Below, piece after piece: positions 47,674-54,229 of a DNA stretch of 64,000 bases. How positions within the stretch are numbered: position 1 is the stretch's first letter; the number at the start of each line of letters is the position of its first letter. Position numbers and translations under genes: made by a program. Source of the stretch: Pseudomonas sp. BP8 (lineage in GTDB: Bacteria; Pseudomonadota; Gammaproteobacteria; Pseudomonadales; Pseudomonadaceae); contig NZ_JAGINK010000001.1 of the NCBI RefSeq assembly GCF_017875955.1, positions 3,750,501-3,814,500 of the forward strand, in the 5' to 3' direction. The notes below the pieces were generated by a model. That model was not told the origin of the DNA and did not search any database. It saw only the letters and a list, made by a program, of their open reading frames with translations.

Positions 47674-49296
47674 TCACAGCCGGAAGCGCTTCATCATCTC
47701 GTTCAAGCCGATCGACAAACTGGCCAGTTCCTGGCTGGCCACGCTGATCTGATCCGCCCCTTCGGAAGTCTGCAGCGCCAGGTCCCTGATGTTCAGCAGG
47801 TTGCGATCTACCTCACGGGCCACTTGCGCCTGCTCCTCAGTGGCACTGGCAACAACCAGATTGCGCTCATGAATGGTGGTCGCCCCGCTGCTGATCTCAT
47901 CCAGCGCCTGGCCGGCCAGCTCAGCCACCTGCAAGGTATGCCCGACCTGCTGGCTGTTGCTCTGCATCGCGTCCACCACCCGCGCCGTGCCGTTGCGAAT
48001 GGCATTGACCATTTCTTCGATTTCCAAGGTCGAGCTCTGGGTACGCCCCGCCAGCGCCCGCACTTCATCCGCCACCACGGCAAAACCACGCCCGGCTTCA
48101 CCCGCCCGGGCCGCTTCGATCGCCGCGTTGAGCGCCAGCAAGTTGGTCTGACCGGCAATCGCACCAATCACATCGAGCACCTTGCCGACCTGCTGCGACT
48201 GCAGCGACAACGCCTCGATCTGCCGCGAGGCCTCATGCACATCGTTGCTCATCTTGTTGATCGAGCCGATCGCTTCGGCCACCCGCTCACGCCCGCGGCG
48301 CGCGGCATCTTCAGACTGGCTGGAGATCTGCGAGGTGCTCACGGTATTACGCGCCACCTCCTCCACCGCCACACTCATCTCGGTGACTGCGGTCGCCGCC
48401 TGCTGGATCTCATCGCTCTGTCGGCCGAGGTCGCTGGAGGTCTGCCGGGTTATTGCAGACATCTGCTCGCTGGCCGCGGCCAGTTGCTGCGACGAGTCGC
48501 CGATCAGTCGCAGGGCATCGCGCAGGCTGGCCTGCATTGCGGCCAGGGCATGCATCAACTGGGTCGCCTCATCGCCACCGCTGGCCTGCACCGAATGCGA
48601 CAGATCGCCCTCGGCGATGTTCTGCGCAACCCGGATGGCTTCGCGCAGTGGGCTGACAATGCTGCGGGTCAGCAACCAGGCCAGGCCGATGGTCAGCACC
48701 AGCACCAGGCCGACCACGCTGAAGGTCAGGTAGCGTGCACGCTCATAATCGCTGCGGACCTGGGCGGTATGCTCGGCGGCGGCCGCGCTGCTGAACTTGA
48801 CCAGACTGTCGTAGAGCTCGCCGATTCGGTTGGAGATGTCCTGCATGTTGCCACTGAGCATGGCCTGCATCTGCGGCAAGCGGTTCTGCTCCGAGAGGCC
48901 TTTGTACTGGTCGAGCAATACCCGGTACTGGTCGATCAACTGGCGCATTTCGGCAAACACCGGCTTGCCTGCCGCCGGCACCACCGCGCCATAGCCTTGC
49001 ATCCCAGCGTCGAGCAGACCTTTGAGCACTTCCAGACGTGCCAGGGTCGGCGCCAGCTGGGCTGGCTCGCGGGCGATGGCCATGCGCAGGGTGATGATGC
49101 GCAGGCCAAGCATGTGGCTGCGCACCTCGCCCAGGTTGCGGGTACCGACGTTGGTCACCTGTTCGGTGTACACCACCGCTTCGCGCATGCTGGCGATCTT
49201 GTCGATGGAAAACAGACCGAGGATCACCACCAGGGCGGCGATCAGGCTGAAACTCAGGTACGAACGGGTGGCAATGTTGAGGTGGCGCAAAGACAT
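47674..49296 (-). CDS. Methyl-accepting chemotaxis protein, transmembrane
   Basis: Inner-membrane chemoreceptor of 540 residues. First transmembrane helix at about residues 11-31 (SLIAALVVILGLF), a periplasmic four-helix-bundle-type sensor (about 32-190), second transmembrane helix (VVGLVLVLTIGLAWLL, about 193-212), HAMP (about 212-266), then the methylation and signalling helices with the conserved hairpin IAGQTNLLALNAAIEAARAGE. The C terminus ends MMKRFRL with no CheR-tethering pentapeptide. I use ATG 49296 (MSLRHLN), so that a short basic N terminus precedes the first helix; ATG 49335 has no ribosome site. The ligand cannot be read from the sequence. Confidence 0.9.
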   Translation of the reverse strand: MSLRHLNIATRSYLSFSLIAALVVILGLFSIDKIASMREAVVYTEQVTNVGTRNLGEVRSHMLGLRIITLRMAIAREPAQLAPTLARLEVLKGLLDAGMQGYGAVVPAAGKPVFAEMRQLIDQYRVLLDQYKGLSEQNRLPQMQAMLSGNMQDISNRIGELYDSLVKFSSAAAAEHTAQVRSDYERARYLTFSVVGLVLVLTIGLAWLLTRSIVSPLREAIRVAQNIAEGDLSHSVQASGGDEATQLMHALAAMQASLRDALRLIGDSSQQLAAASEQMSAITRQTSSDLGRQSDEIQQAATAVTEMSVAVEEVARNTVSTSQISSQSEDAARRGRERVAEAIGSINKMSNDVHEASRQIEALSLQSQQVGKVLDVIGAIAGQTNLLALNAAIEAARAGEAGRGFAVVADEVRALAGRTQSSTLEIEEMVNAIRNGTARVVDAMQSNSQQVGHTLQVAELAGQALDEISSGATTIHERNLVVASATEEQAQVAREVDRNLLNIRDLALQTSEGADQISVASQELASLSIGLNEMMKRFRL

Positions 49297-49410
49297 GGCA
49301 AAACATCCAGGTGGCAGGTGGAATGTACTCGCCATTACGTTCGGCCCCGGCGCGGGAAGGTTTAGCGCCGCCAGACGTTTAGTGCCCGATAATCGAACAC
49401 TTCCCGTCGG

Positions 49411-49524
49411 CTAGAAATGGACCTTGAGCAGCGCGCTCACCGCGTTCTGGTCAGTGGGGAAACCCGGGCTGTCTTCGATTCCGTATTTATCGGACCAGTA
49501 ACCCACAGGCGAGGCCGATAGTGA
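49411..49524 (-). pseudogene. 3' remnant of an outer-membrane beta-barrel protein gene
   Basis: An open stretch of 37 codons with no start, ending in TAG at 49411. It encodes ...GYWSDKYGIEDSPGFP and then DQNAVSALLKVHF. The alternating aromatic/polar pattern and terminal Phe are those of an outer-membrane barrel, loosely like Tsx/OmpK channel tails. In-frame stops immediately upstream show the rest is gone. Too short for the family to be certain. Confidence 0.45.
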
Positions 49525-49622
49525 CTATTGATACAGGCAATTTCTGCTGACAAAGGCCGACGCTTAACCTTGCTCCATCGATTCGACACACGCGAATCCA
49601 CTGGACTCAAGGAGACCTCCCG

Positions 49623-49874
49623 ATGAACAGCACAGCCCGCCTGTTACTCACTGCCCTGATCGCTAGCGGCATTACCCTGCTGAGCGGCTGTGCCAATCAT
49701 CCCGAGTTACGTCCCTACACGGTCGAGGAGACTCGCCAGTTGCAGCTTGAGGCGCTGGCCCGTCAAGGGTTGACGCATGAAGAGTACGAGCGTCGTCGCA
49801 CGTCGGTCTTGCGCTCGGCCAACGCTGAAGTGGTGGCTGACACCGCGCAATCGCAGCCACCGTTCAGCGGCTGA
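49623..49874 (+). CDS. Small hypothetical lipoprotein
   Basis: Secreted lipoprotein of 83 residues. Type II signal peptide: charged N terminus, hydrophobic stretch LLLTALIASGITL and lipobox LSGC (Cys at residue 23). The mature part is about 60 residues, hydrophilic, and predicted helical in its EETRQLQLEALARQGLTHEEYERRR stretch. AAGGAG nine bases before the ATG is an excellent ribosome site. I do not recognise the family and no partner gene is adjacent. Confidence 0.8.
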   Translation: MNSTARLLLTALIASGITLLSGCANHPELRPYTVEETRQLQLEALARQGLTHEEYERRRTSVLRSANAEVVADTAQSQPPFSG

Positions 49875-49912
49875 TTCATGCAGCGAACAACGCTCACAAG
49901 CACGCCGCATCC

Positions 49913-49947
49913 CCTGTAGGAGCGGGCTTGACCCGCGAAGAGACCGG
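49913..49947. repeat. Single REP unit
   Basis: CCTGTAGGAGCGGGCTTGACCCGCGAAGAGACCGG, with two differences from the other copies of this family. It ends two bases before the TGTACA element. Confidence 0.8.
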
Positions 49948-49949
49948 CC

Positions 49950-49973
49950 TGTACAAGTACAATATTCTGTACA
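49950..49973 (+). promoter_or_regulatory. TGTACA-N12-TGTACA element upstream of the Trp-rich gene
   Basis: Two exact TGTACA hexamers separated by 12 bases, with TTC directly before the second, 31 bp upstream of the TIGR02450 start. The same arrangement recurs at 50250. The pattern resembles operators of MerR-family B12 photoreceptors (CarH/LitR, PplR in P. putida) as I recall them. Confidence 0.65.
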
Positions 49974-50003
49974 TGACCCTCTGCTTGGCTGCCCGGACCC
50001 ACC

Positions 50004-50219
50004 ATGAACAAGTTCAATCCACGCAAACTCACCCTCTCCAAATGGACCGCGAGCGCCCCCATCAACCGCGAAAAGCACTTCATCGTCACCAAACTGCTGT
50101 GTGACGAGCAAGGCACGCCGCTGCAAATCGAACTGCAAGCCGTTTACAGCGGTCGAACCGAGCTACTCGACTGGCAGGTTCTACGCGATGAGAATCGATG
50201 GCTGATGGGCTGGAAATAG
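50004..50219 (+). CDS. TIGR02450 family Trp-rich small protein
   Basis: Soluble protein of 71 residues with the family pattern NPRKLTLSKWTA, PINREKHFIVTKL, and DWQVLRDENRWLMGWK at the C terminus; the three tryptophans are at conserved positions. Function is unknown; from memory such genes often sit near photolyase/cryptochrome or B12-photoreceptor loci. It is preceded by a TGTACA-N12-TGTACA element, which supports regulated, possibly light-linked expression. It is followed by a second such element and a PAS gene on the same strand. Confidence 0.88.
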   Translation: MNKFNPRKLTLSKWTASAPINREKHFIVTKLLCDEQGTPLQIELQAVYSGRTELLDWQVLRDENRWLMGWK

Positions 50220-50249
50220 CTGTTGAACCACCGTCCGGCAGATAAAACC

Positions 50250-50273
50250 TGTACAGGCATAAATTTCTGTACA
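50250..50273 (+). promoter_or_regulatory. TGTACA-N12-TGTACA element upstream of the PAS gene
   Basis: A second exact copy of the two-hexamer, 12-bp-spaced arrangement, again with TTC before the right hexamer, 54 bp upstream of the PAS-receptor start. The 12-bp spacers otherwise differ, so the conservation looks functional rather than a simple duplication. Confidence 0.65.
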
Positions 50274-50327
50274 ACTTTACGAGGCGTAGTGGCTTAATGC
50301 CCGCCCCTGCCCGACGGATCCCCTCGA

Positions 50328-51380
50328 ATGTTCATGCGCGCCCGCACTCATCAACACGCCTTGCGAAAATCTGAGGCACGCCAAGCCGCGCTCGAAGCCG
50401 AGCTGGCAGCCGTGCGCGAGTCGATGGCGTTGCTCGAGACCGAGCGCGACCAGCTCAAGCAACGCGCCCAGCGTGAGGCCAGCTATCGCAACGCCATGGA
50501 CCGCTCGATGGCAGTGATCGAGTTCAGCCTCGACGGCCATGTCATCAACGCCAACGGTAATTTTCTCAAGGTCATGGGTTATCGCCTGGAGCAGATGCGG
50601 GGCCAGCATCACCGCCTGTTCTGCCTACCCGCGCAGAGCGGCAGCGAAGCCTACCGGAGCTTCTGGGCGGCGCTGAACCGTGGCGAGTTCAAGGCTGGGG
50701 TGTTCCAGCGAATCGATAGCCGCGGCGTCACCGTCTGGCTGCAAGCCAGCTACAACCCGCTGTATGACGAACAGGGCAAGCTGTATGGCATCGTCAAGTA
50801 CGCCACCGACATCACCCGCGAAGTTGACCAGCGCGCTGCCGAATCACAGGCCGCATTGCTGGCTTTCGCGACCTCGCAGGAAACTGACGTGCATACCCAG
50901 CAAGGCTCTGCGGTGGTCCAGCGGACAGTGAGCGTGGTGCAGAGCATTGCCGACGAACTCGAGCTGATGGCCAAGGCGATCGGCGCGCTCAGTGAGCAGT
51001 CCGAACAGATCGGCACGATTGTCGACGCCATCCGCAGCATTGCCGACCAGACCAACCTGCTCGCCCTCAATGCTGCCATTGAAGCCGCGCGTGCCGGTGA
51101 GCAAGGGCGTGGTTTTGCCGTGGTGGCAGATGAAGTGCGTAACCTCGCCCAGCGCACCAGCCAGGCCACTGTGGCGATCAGCGAAGTGGTCGCCCAGAAC
51201 CGCGAGCTGGCCAAGCAAGCGGTGGCCAGCATGCAGTCGAGCACGCTCAAGACCGAGCATGGGGTTGAGCTGGCGAACCAGGCTGGGGCGGTGATTCAGG
51301 ACATCCATCACGGCGCCCAGCGGGTGGTCGAGGTGATGGGTCAGTTTGCCCAGCGCTTGGAGCAAAGACACACCGCGTAG
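50328..51380 (+). CDS. Soluble PAS-domain chemoreceptor-like signalling protein
   Basis: Cytosolic protein of 350 residues: an N-terminal coiled coil (about 8-50, rich in Glu/Leu/Arg), a PAS domain (about 58-165: VIEFSLDGHVINANGNFLKVMGY, ending YGIVKYATDIT) and a shortened MCP signalling domain (about 195-345) with the conserved tip IADQTNLLALNAAIEAARAGE. There are no transmembrane helices and no HAMP, like the BdlA/Aer-2 class of soluble receptors. A TGTACA-N12-TGTACA element precedes it. The PAS ligand (haem, flavin or other) cannot be told from the sequence. A second in-frame ATG lies two codons in. Confidence 0.87.
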   Translation: MFMRARTHQHALRKSEARQAALEAELAAVRESMALLETERDQLKQRAQREASYRNAMDRSMAVIEFSLDGHVINANGNFLKVMGYRLEQMRGQHHRLFCLPAQSGSEAYRSFWAALNRGEFKAGVFQRIDSRGVTVWLQASYNPLYDEQGKLYGIVKYATDITREVDQRAAESQAALLAFATSQETDVHTQQGSAVVQRTVSVVQSIADELELMAKAIGALSEQSEQIGTIVDAIRSIADQTNLLALNAAIEAARAGEQGRGFAVVADEVRNLAQRTSQATVAISEVVAQNRELAKQAVASMQSSTLKTEHGVELANQAGAVIQDIHHGAQRVVEVMGQFAQRLEQRHTA

Positions 51381-51419
51381 TGAAGCTGGGCCTGCCGTAC
51401 GTTCAGGTGATGCCGGTCA

Positions 51420-51462
51420 GGGCTGCGCCCTCATTTCGCGACACAAGGCCGCTCCCACAGGG
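51420..51462. repeat. Single REP unit
   Basis: GGGCTGCGCCCTCATTTCGCGACACAAGGCCGCTCCCACAGG, one half of the GCGACACAAGG family without a matching partner. It lies in the 206-bp gap between the convergent PAS and SnoaL genes; I see nothing else in that gap. Confidence 0.8.
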
Positions 51463-51586
51463 AACGCGCTAACCTTTAGGTTTTGTGCAAGACAGTTGCC
51501 CGCACAGAGGCCGCGCATGCCTCAAGACTAACGCTGCGCTGTGGAAGCGGCCTTGCCGGAGCGCCCCCGGGGTCAGGACAGGCGGC

Positions 51587-51985
51587 TCATGCCTTGCCAA
51601 TCTCCGGCGCCAGGATCCATTCGGCGCTGTCATTCCAGACGTCCATGCGCACGATCTTGCCGGCTTTGACCTCGAATCGATCCAGGTAACGGTTACCGGA
51701 AAAACTCCGCCCGTCCGGCCACTGCCCGTACAGCGTGCCGTTGGAATACACCACGGTGTGGTCTTCGCGTTCACACCAGTCGAACTGGCCCAGCTCCTTT
51801 TTTACCCAGGTATAGCGGGCACCATTGAATGCAGTGATGTCGGTCGGCGTCGGCATCGGCCGACCGCCAGTAAACGTGATACGCACGTCATCACTCATGT
51901 AAGTGGCGGCCCGCACCGGGTCGGGCGCCATCGAAGCGGCAAGGAAGTCGCGGATGATCTGTACAGCGGCGTTGCTATCGGTCAT
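51587..51985 (-). CDS. SnoaL-like / nuclear transport factor 2 family protein
   Basis: Cytosolic protein of 132 residues with an NTF2-like cone fold: an N-terminal helix (AAVQIIRDFLAASMA) then alternating strands including DVRITFTGGRPM, YGQWPDGRSFSGNRYLDRFEV and KIVRMDVWNDSAEW. The family mixes hydrolases, isomerases and binding proteins, so no reaction is assigned. I use ATG 51985, preceded by GGAG seven bases upstream, rather than the in-frame ATG at 52027. It is divergent from the ABC transporter operon. Confidence 0.83.
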   Translation of the reverse strand: MTDSNAAVQIIRDFLAASMAPDPVRAATYMSDDVRITFTGGRPMPTPTDITAFNGARYTWVKKELGQFDWCEREDHTVVYSNGTLYGQWPDGRSFSGNRYLDRFEVKAGKIVRMDVWNDSAEWILAPEIGKA

Positions 51986-52124
51986 GGAGTGTCTCCGAGG
52001 TTGTCCAGAACGGGGCGTTGACCCCAACCTTTGCCTTGATCCAGTGCACGTGACGGCACTGAGTCATCCGGCGATAGCCCCAGAACACGGGGGGCGTCAT
52101 GAGTATTTTCCAAGTGGCACCTGT

Positions 52125-52157
52125 TTTGCTAGCACATTTTTACGAATTGCTAGCAAT
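52125..52157 (+). promoter_or_regulatory. Tandem TTGCTAGC operator before the importer operon
   Basis: TTGCTAGC at 52126 and again at 52147, exactly 21 bp apart. The second lies in the perfect 12-bp palindrome ATTGCTAGCAAT (52146-52157), which ends just before the AGGAG ribosome site. An equivalent pair precedes the gamma-glutamyltransferase-like gene. The palindrome size suits a GntR/FCD regulator. Confidence 0.75.
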
Positions 52158-52171
52158 CAGGAGTTCCACAC

Positions 52172-53344
52172 ATGCTTACCCGGTCCCTGCTGCGCCGCTG
52201 GCTGCCTTGTGCAGCCTTCTCCCTCGCCTGCTGTGCAGGCAGCGTCCAGGCCGCCGAGCCGATCAAGGTCGGTCTGGTTGCTGCGTTGTCCGGGCAGTCG
52301 GCCAAGTCGGGCGAGGCCTTGACCCGAGGCCTGACCCTGGCCATCGATGAAATCAACGCCAAGGGCGGGCTACTCGGCCGCCCTGTGGAGCTGGTCCGCC
52401 GCGATGATGAAAGCAACCCGGCCAAAGGCATGCTGGCGGCACGCGAGCTGATCCAGCGAGAAAAAGTCAGCGTGCTGTTCGGCGGCCTGGATACGCCGGT
52501 GTCGCTGGCCATCGTGCCGCTGGCCAACCAACTGAAAACACCGTTCATGGGCATCTGGGCGGCTGGCACCAAGATCACCGAAAACGGCGCCAAGGATAAT
52601 TACGTGTTCCGCGTCTCGGCGGTCGACGAGCAGGTCGACGAGGCGCTGGTCGCCTACGGCCTGCGCCAGGGCATGAAGCAGCCTGGGCTGATCCTGGCCA
52701 ACAACCCGTGGGGCGAGTCGAACCTGGCCGGGCTGCACGCCGCCCTCGCCCGGCGCAACCTGCCGCAGGCGCCGGCAGAGCGCTTCGAAGACAGCGACCT
52801 GGACATGGTCCCGCAACTCACCCGGTTGAAAAACGCCGGCGTCGATACCCTGTTGCTGGTGGGCAACGTCGGCCCTTCGGCGCAGGTGGTCAAGTCACTC
52901 GACCAGATGGGCTGGAAGGTCCCCGTGGTCTCCCACTGGGGGCCAGCCGGCGGACGTTTCGGCGAGCTCGCCGGGCCTGACGCCGGGCGTGTGCACTTCA
53001 TCCAGACGTTCGTCTTTGGCGAGCACAACAGTGCCCGCGGCGATGCCCTGCTCGGCGCACTCAAGCAACGCTACCCGCAGGTCAAGAGCCTCGCCGATGT
53101 CACCCCGGCAGTGGGCATCGCCAACGCCTACGACGCCATGCACCTGGTCGGCCTGGCCATCGACAAGGCCCAGGCTACCCATGGCGTGCAGGTACGCGAC
53201 GGTTTCTATGCCATCAGCGACTACGCCGGGCTGATCAAGACCTATCACCAGCCGTTCACCACTGACCGCCACGACGCCCTGGGCCCGGACGACTACGTGT
53301 TCAGCCGCTTCGACGGTGACACCATCGTGCCCGTGGCGCCCTGA
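52172..53344 (+). CDS. ABC transporter periplasmic binding protein (LivJ-like)
   Basis: Periplasmic solute receptor of 390 residues. Signal peptide with cleavage expected after SVQA (residue 27). The mature protein opens IKVGLVAALSGQSAKSGE, the start typical of the leucine/amide-binding (Peripla_BP_6) family, with RDDESNPAKGMLAAREL and PAVGIANAYDAMHLV further on. AGGAG before the ATG supports the start. It is first in an operon with two transport genes and an amidohydrolase. It differs from true leucine-binding proteins enough that amides, urea-like compounds or peptides are as likely as branched-chain amino acids. A tandem TTGCTAGC operator lies immediately upstream. Confidence 0.9.
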   Translation: MLTRSLLRRWLPCAAFSLACCAGSVQAAEPIKVGLVAALSGQSAKSGEALTRGLTLAIDEINAKGGLLGRPVELVRRDDESNPAKGMLAARELIQREKVSVLFGGLDTPVSLAIVPLANQLKTPFMGIWAAGTKITENGAKDNYVFRVSAVDEQVDEALVAYGLRQGMKQPGLILANNPWGESNLAGLHAALARRNLPQAPAERFEDSDLDMVPQLTRLKNAGVDTLLLVGNVGPSAQVVKSLDQMGWKVPVVSHWGPAGGRFGELAGPDAGRVHFIQTFVFGEHNSARGDALLGALKQRYPQVKSLADVTPAVGIANAYDAMHLVGLAIDKAQATHGVQVRDGFYAISDYAGLIKTYHQPFTTDRHDALGPDDYVFSRFDGDTIVPVAP

Positions 53345-53359
53345 CTGGAGAGCTTGATC

Positions 53360-54229
53360 ATGATCACCACCGCACTGGTCAGCGGCCTGGGCCTCGGCAG
53401 CATGTATGCGCTGCTGGCGCTTGGCTTTCACCTTACCTACGCCGTGTCGCGCACGGTCAACTTCGCCCAGGGCAGCGCAATGATGGTCGGCGCGGTGCTC
53501 GGCTACAGCCTGGCAGTCACCTGGGGCTGGCCGCTGTGGCTGGCGCTGCCGACCACCCTGGTGCTGTGCGCGGTACTCGGGCTTGCCATCGAACGCTTTC
53601 TGGTGCGGCCGTTTCACGCCCGCGGCTCGGACGCCTGGCTGATGGCAACGGTCGCCGGCGGGCTGCTGCTCGATAACCTGGCGCTGTTCACCTTTGGCAA
53701 GGAGCCGCGGCAGTTTGGCAGCGCCCTGGCCAGCCTGCGCCTGGAGCTGGGCGACAGCAGCCTCAGCGTCGTCCAGCTGGCGATCCCGCTGGCTGGCGCA
53801 ACGGTCGCGGCAGCGCTGTATTGGGTGCGTCGGCGGACCCGCTTGGGCCTGCGCCTGGAAGCCTGCGTGCAGAACCCGCGGGCCGCACGGCTGATGGGCA
53901 TTGAAGTCAACCGGGTGGTGGCAGCGGCGTTTGCCCTGTCGACGGTGTTCGCCGCCCTCGCCGGCCTGTTGATCGCCCCGCTGTACAGCGTACATGCGGA
54001 CATGGGCACGCTGTTTGGCCTGAAGGCGTTCGCCGTGGCCATCCTCGGCGGTATTGCCAGTGCCAGCGGGGTGTTCGCCGCGGGTTTGCTGTTCGGCCTG
54101 GTGGAAGCCCTGGTCACGCTGTACTTCGGGTCGGCGTTTACCCAGTTGCTGTGCTTTGCCCTGGTGATCGTCGCGCTGGCGGTACGTCCCGATGGCCTGT
54201 TCGGCCGCAAACTGTGGGTGAAGGTATGA
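53360..54229 (+). CDS. ABC transporter permease, LivH type
   Basis: Inner-membrane permease of 289 residues, about eight hydrophobic segments, with the LivH landmarks GLGSMYALLALGFHLTY, VNFAQGSAMMVGA and AILGGIASASGVFAAGLLFG. I use ATG 53360, nine bases after GGAG; the TTG two codons upstream has poorer spacing. It starts 15 bp after the binding protein stop and overlaps the next gene by 4 bp (ATGA), so it is part of the same transcript and forms the first half of the membrane channel. Confidence 0.92.
   Translation: MITTALVSGLGLGSMYALLALGFHLTYAVSRTVNFAQGSAMMVGAVLGYSLAVTWGWPLWLALPTTLVLCAVLGLAIERFLVRPFHARGSDAWLMATVAGGLLLDNLALFTFGKEPRQFGSALASLRLELGDSSLSVVQLAIPLAGATVAAALYWVRRRTRLGLRLEACVQNPRAARLMGIEVNRVVAAAFALSTVFAALAGLLIAPLYSVHADMGTLFGLKAFAVAILGGIASASGVFAAGLLFGLVEALVTLYFGSAFTQLLCFALVIVALAVRPDGLFGRKLWVKV

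Noticed and set aside
49623..49874. Lipoprotein considered as a bacteriocin-release or entericidin-type toxin
   Set aside because: The mature part is longer and more charged than those families and no immunity or partner gene is adjacent.
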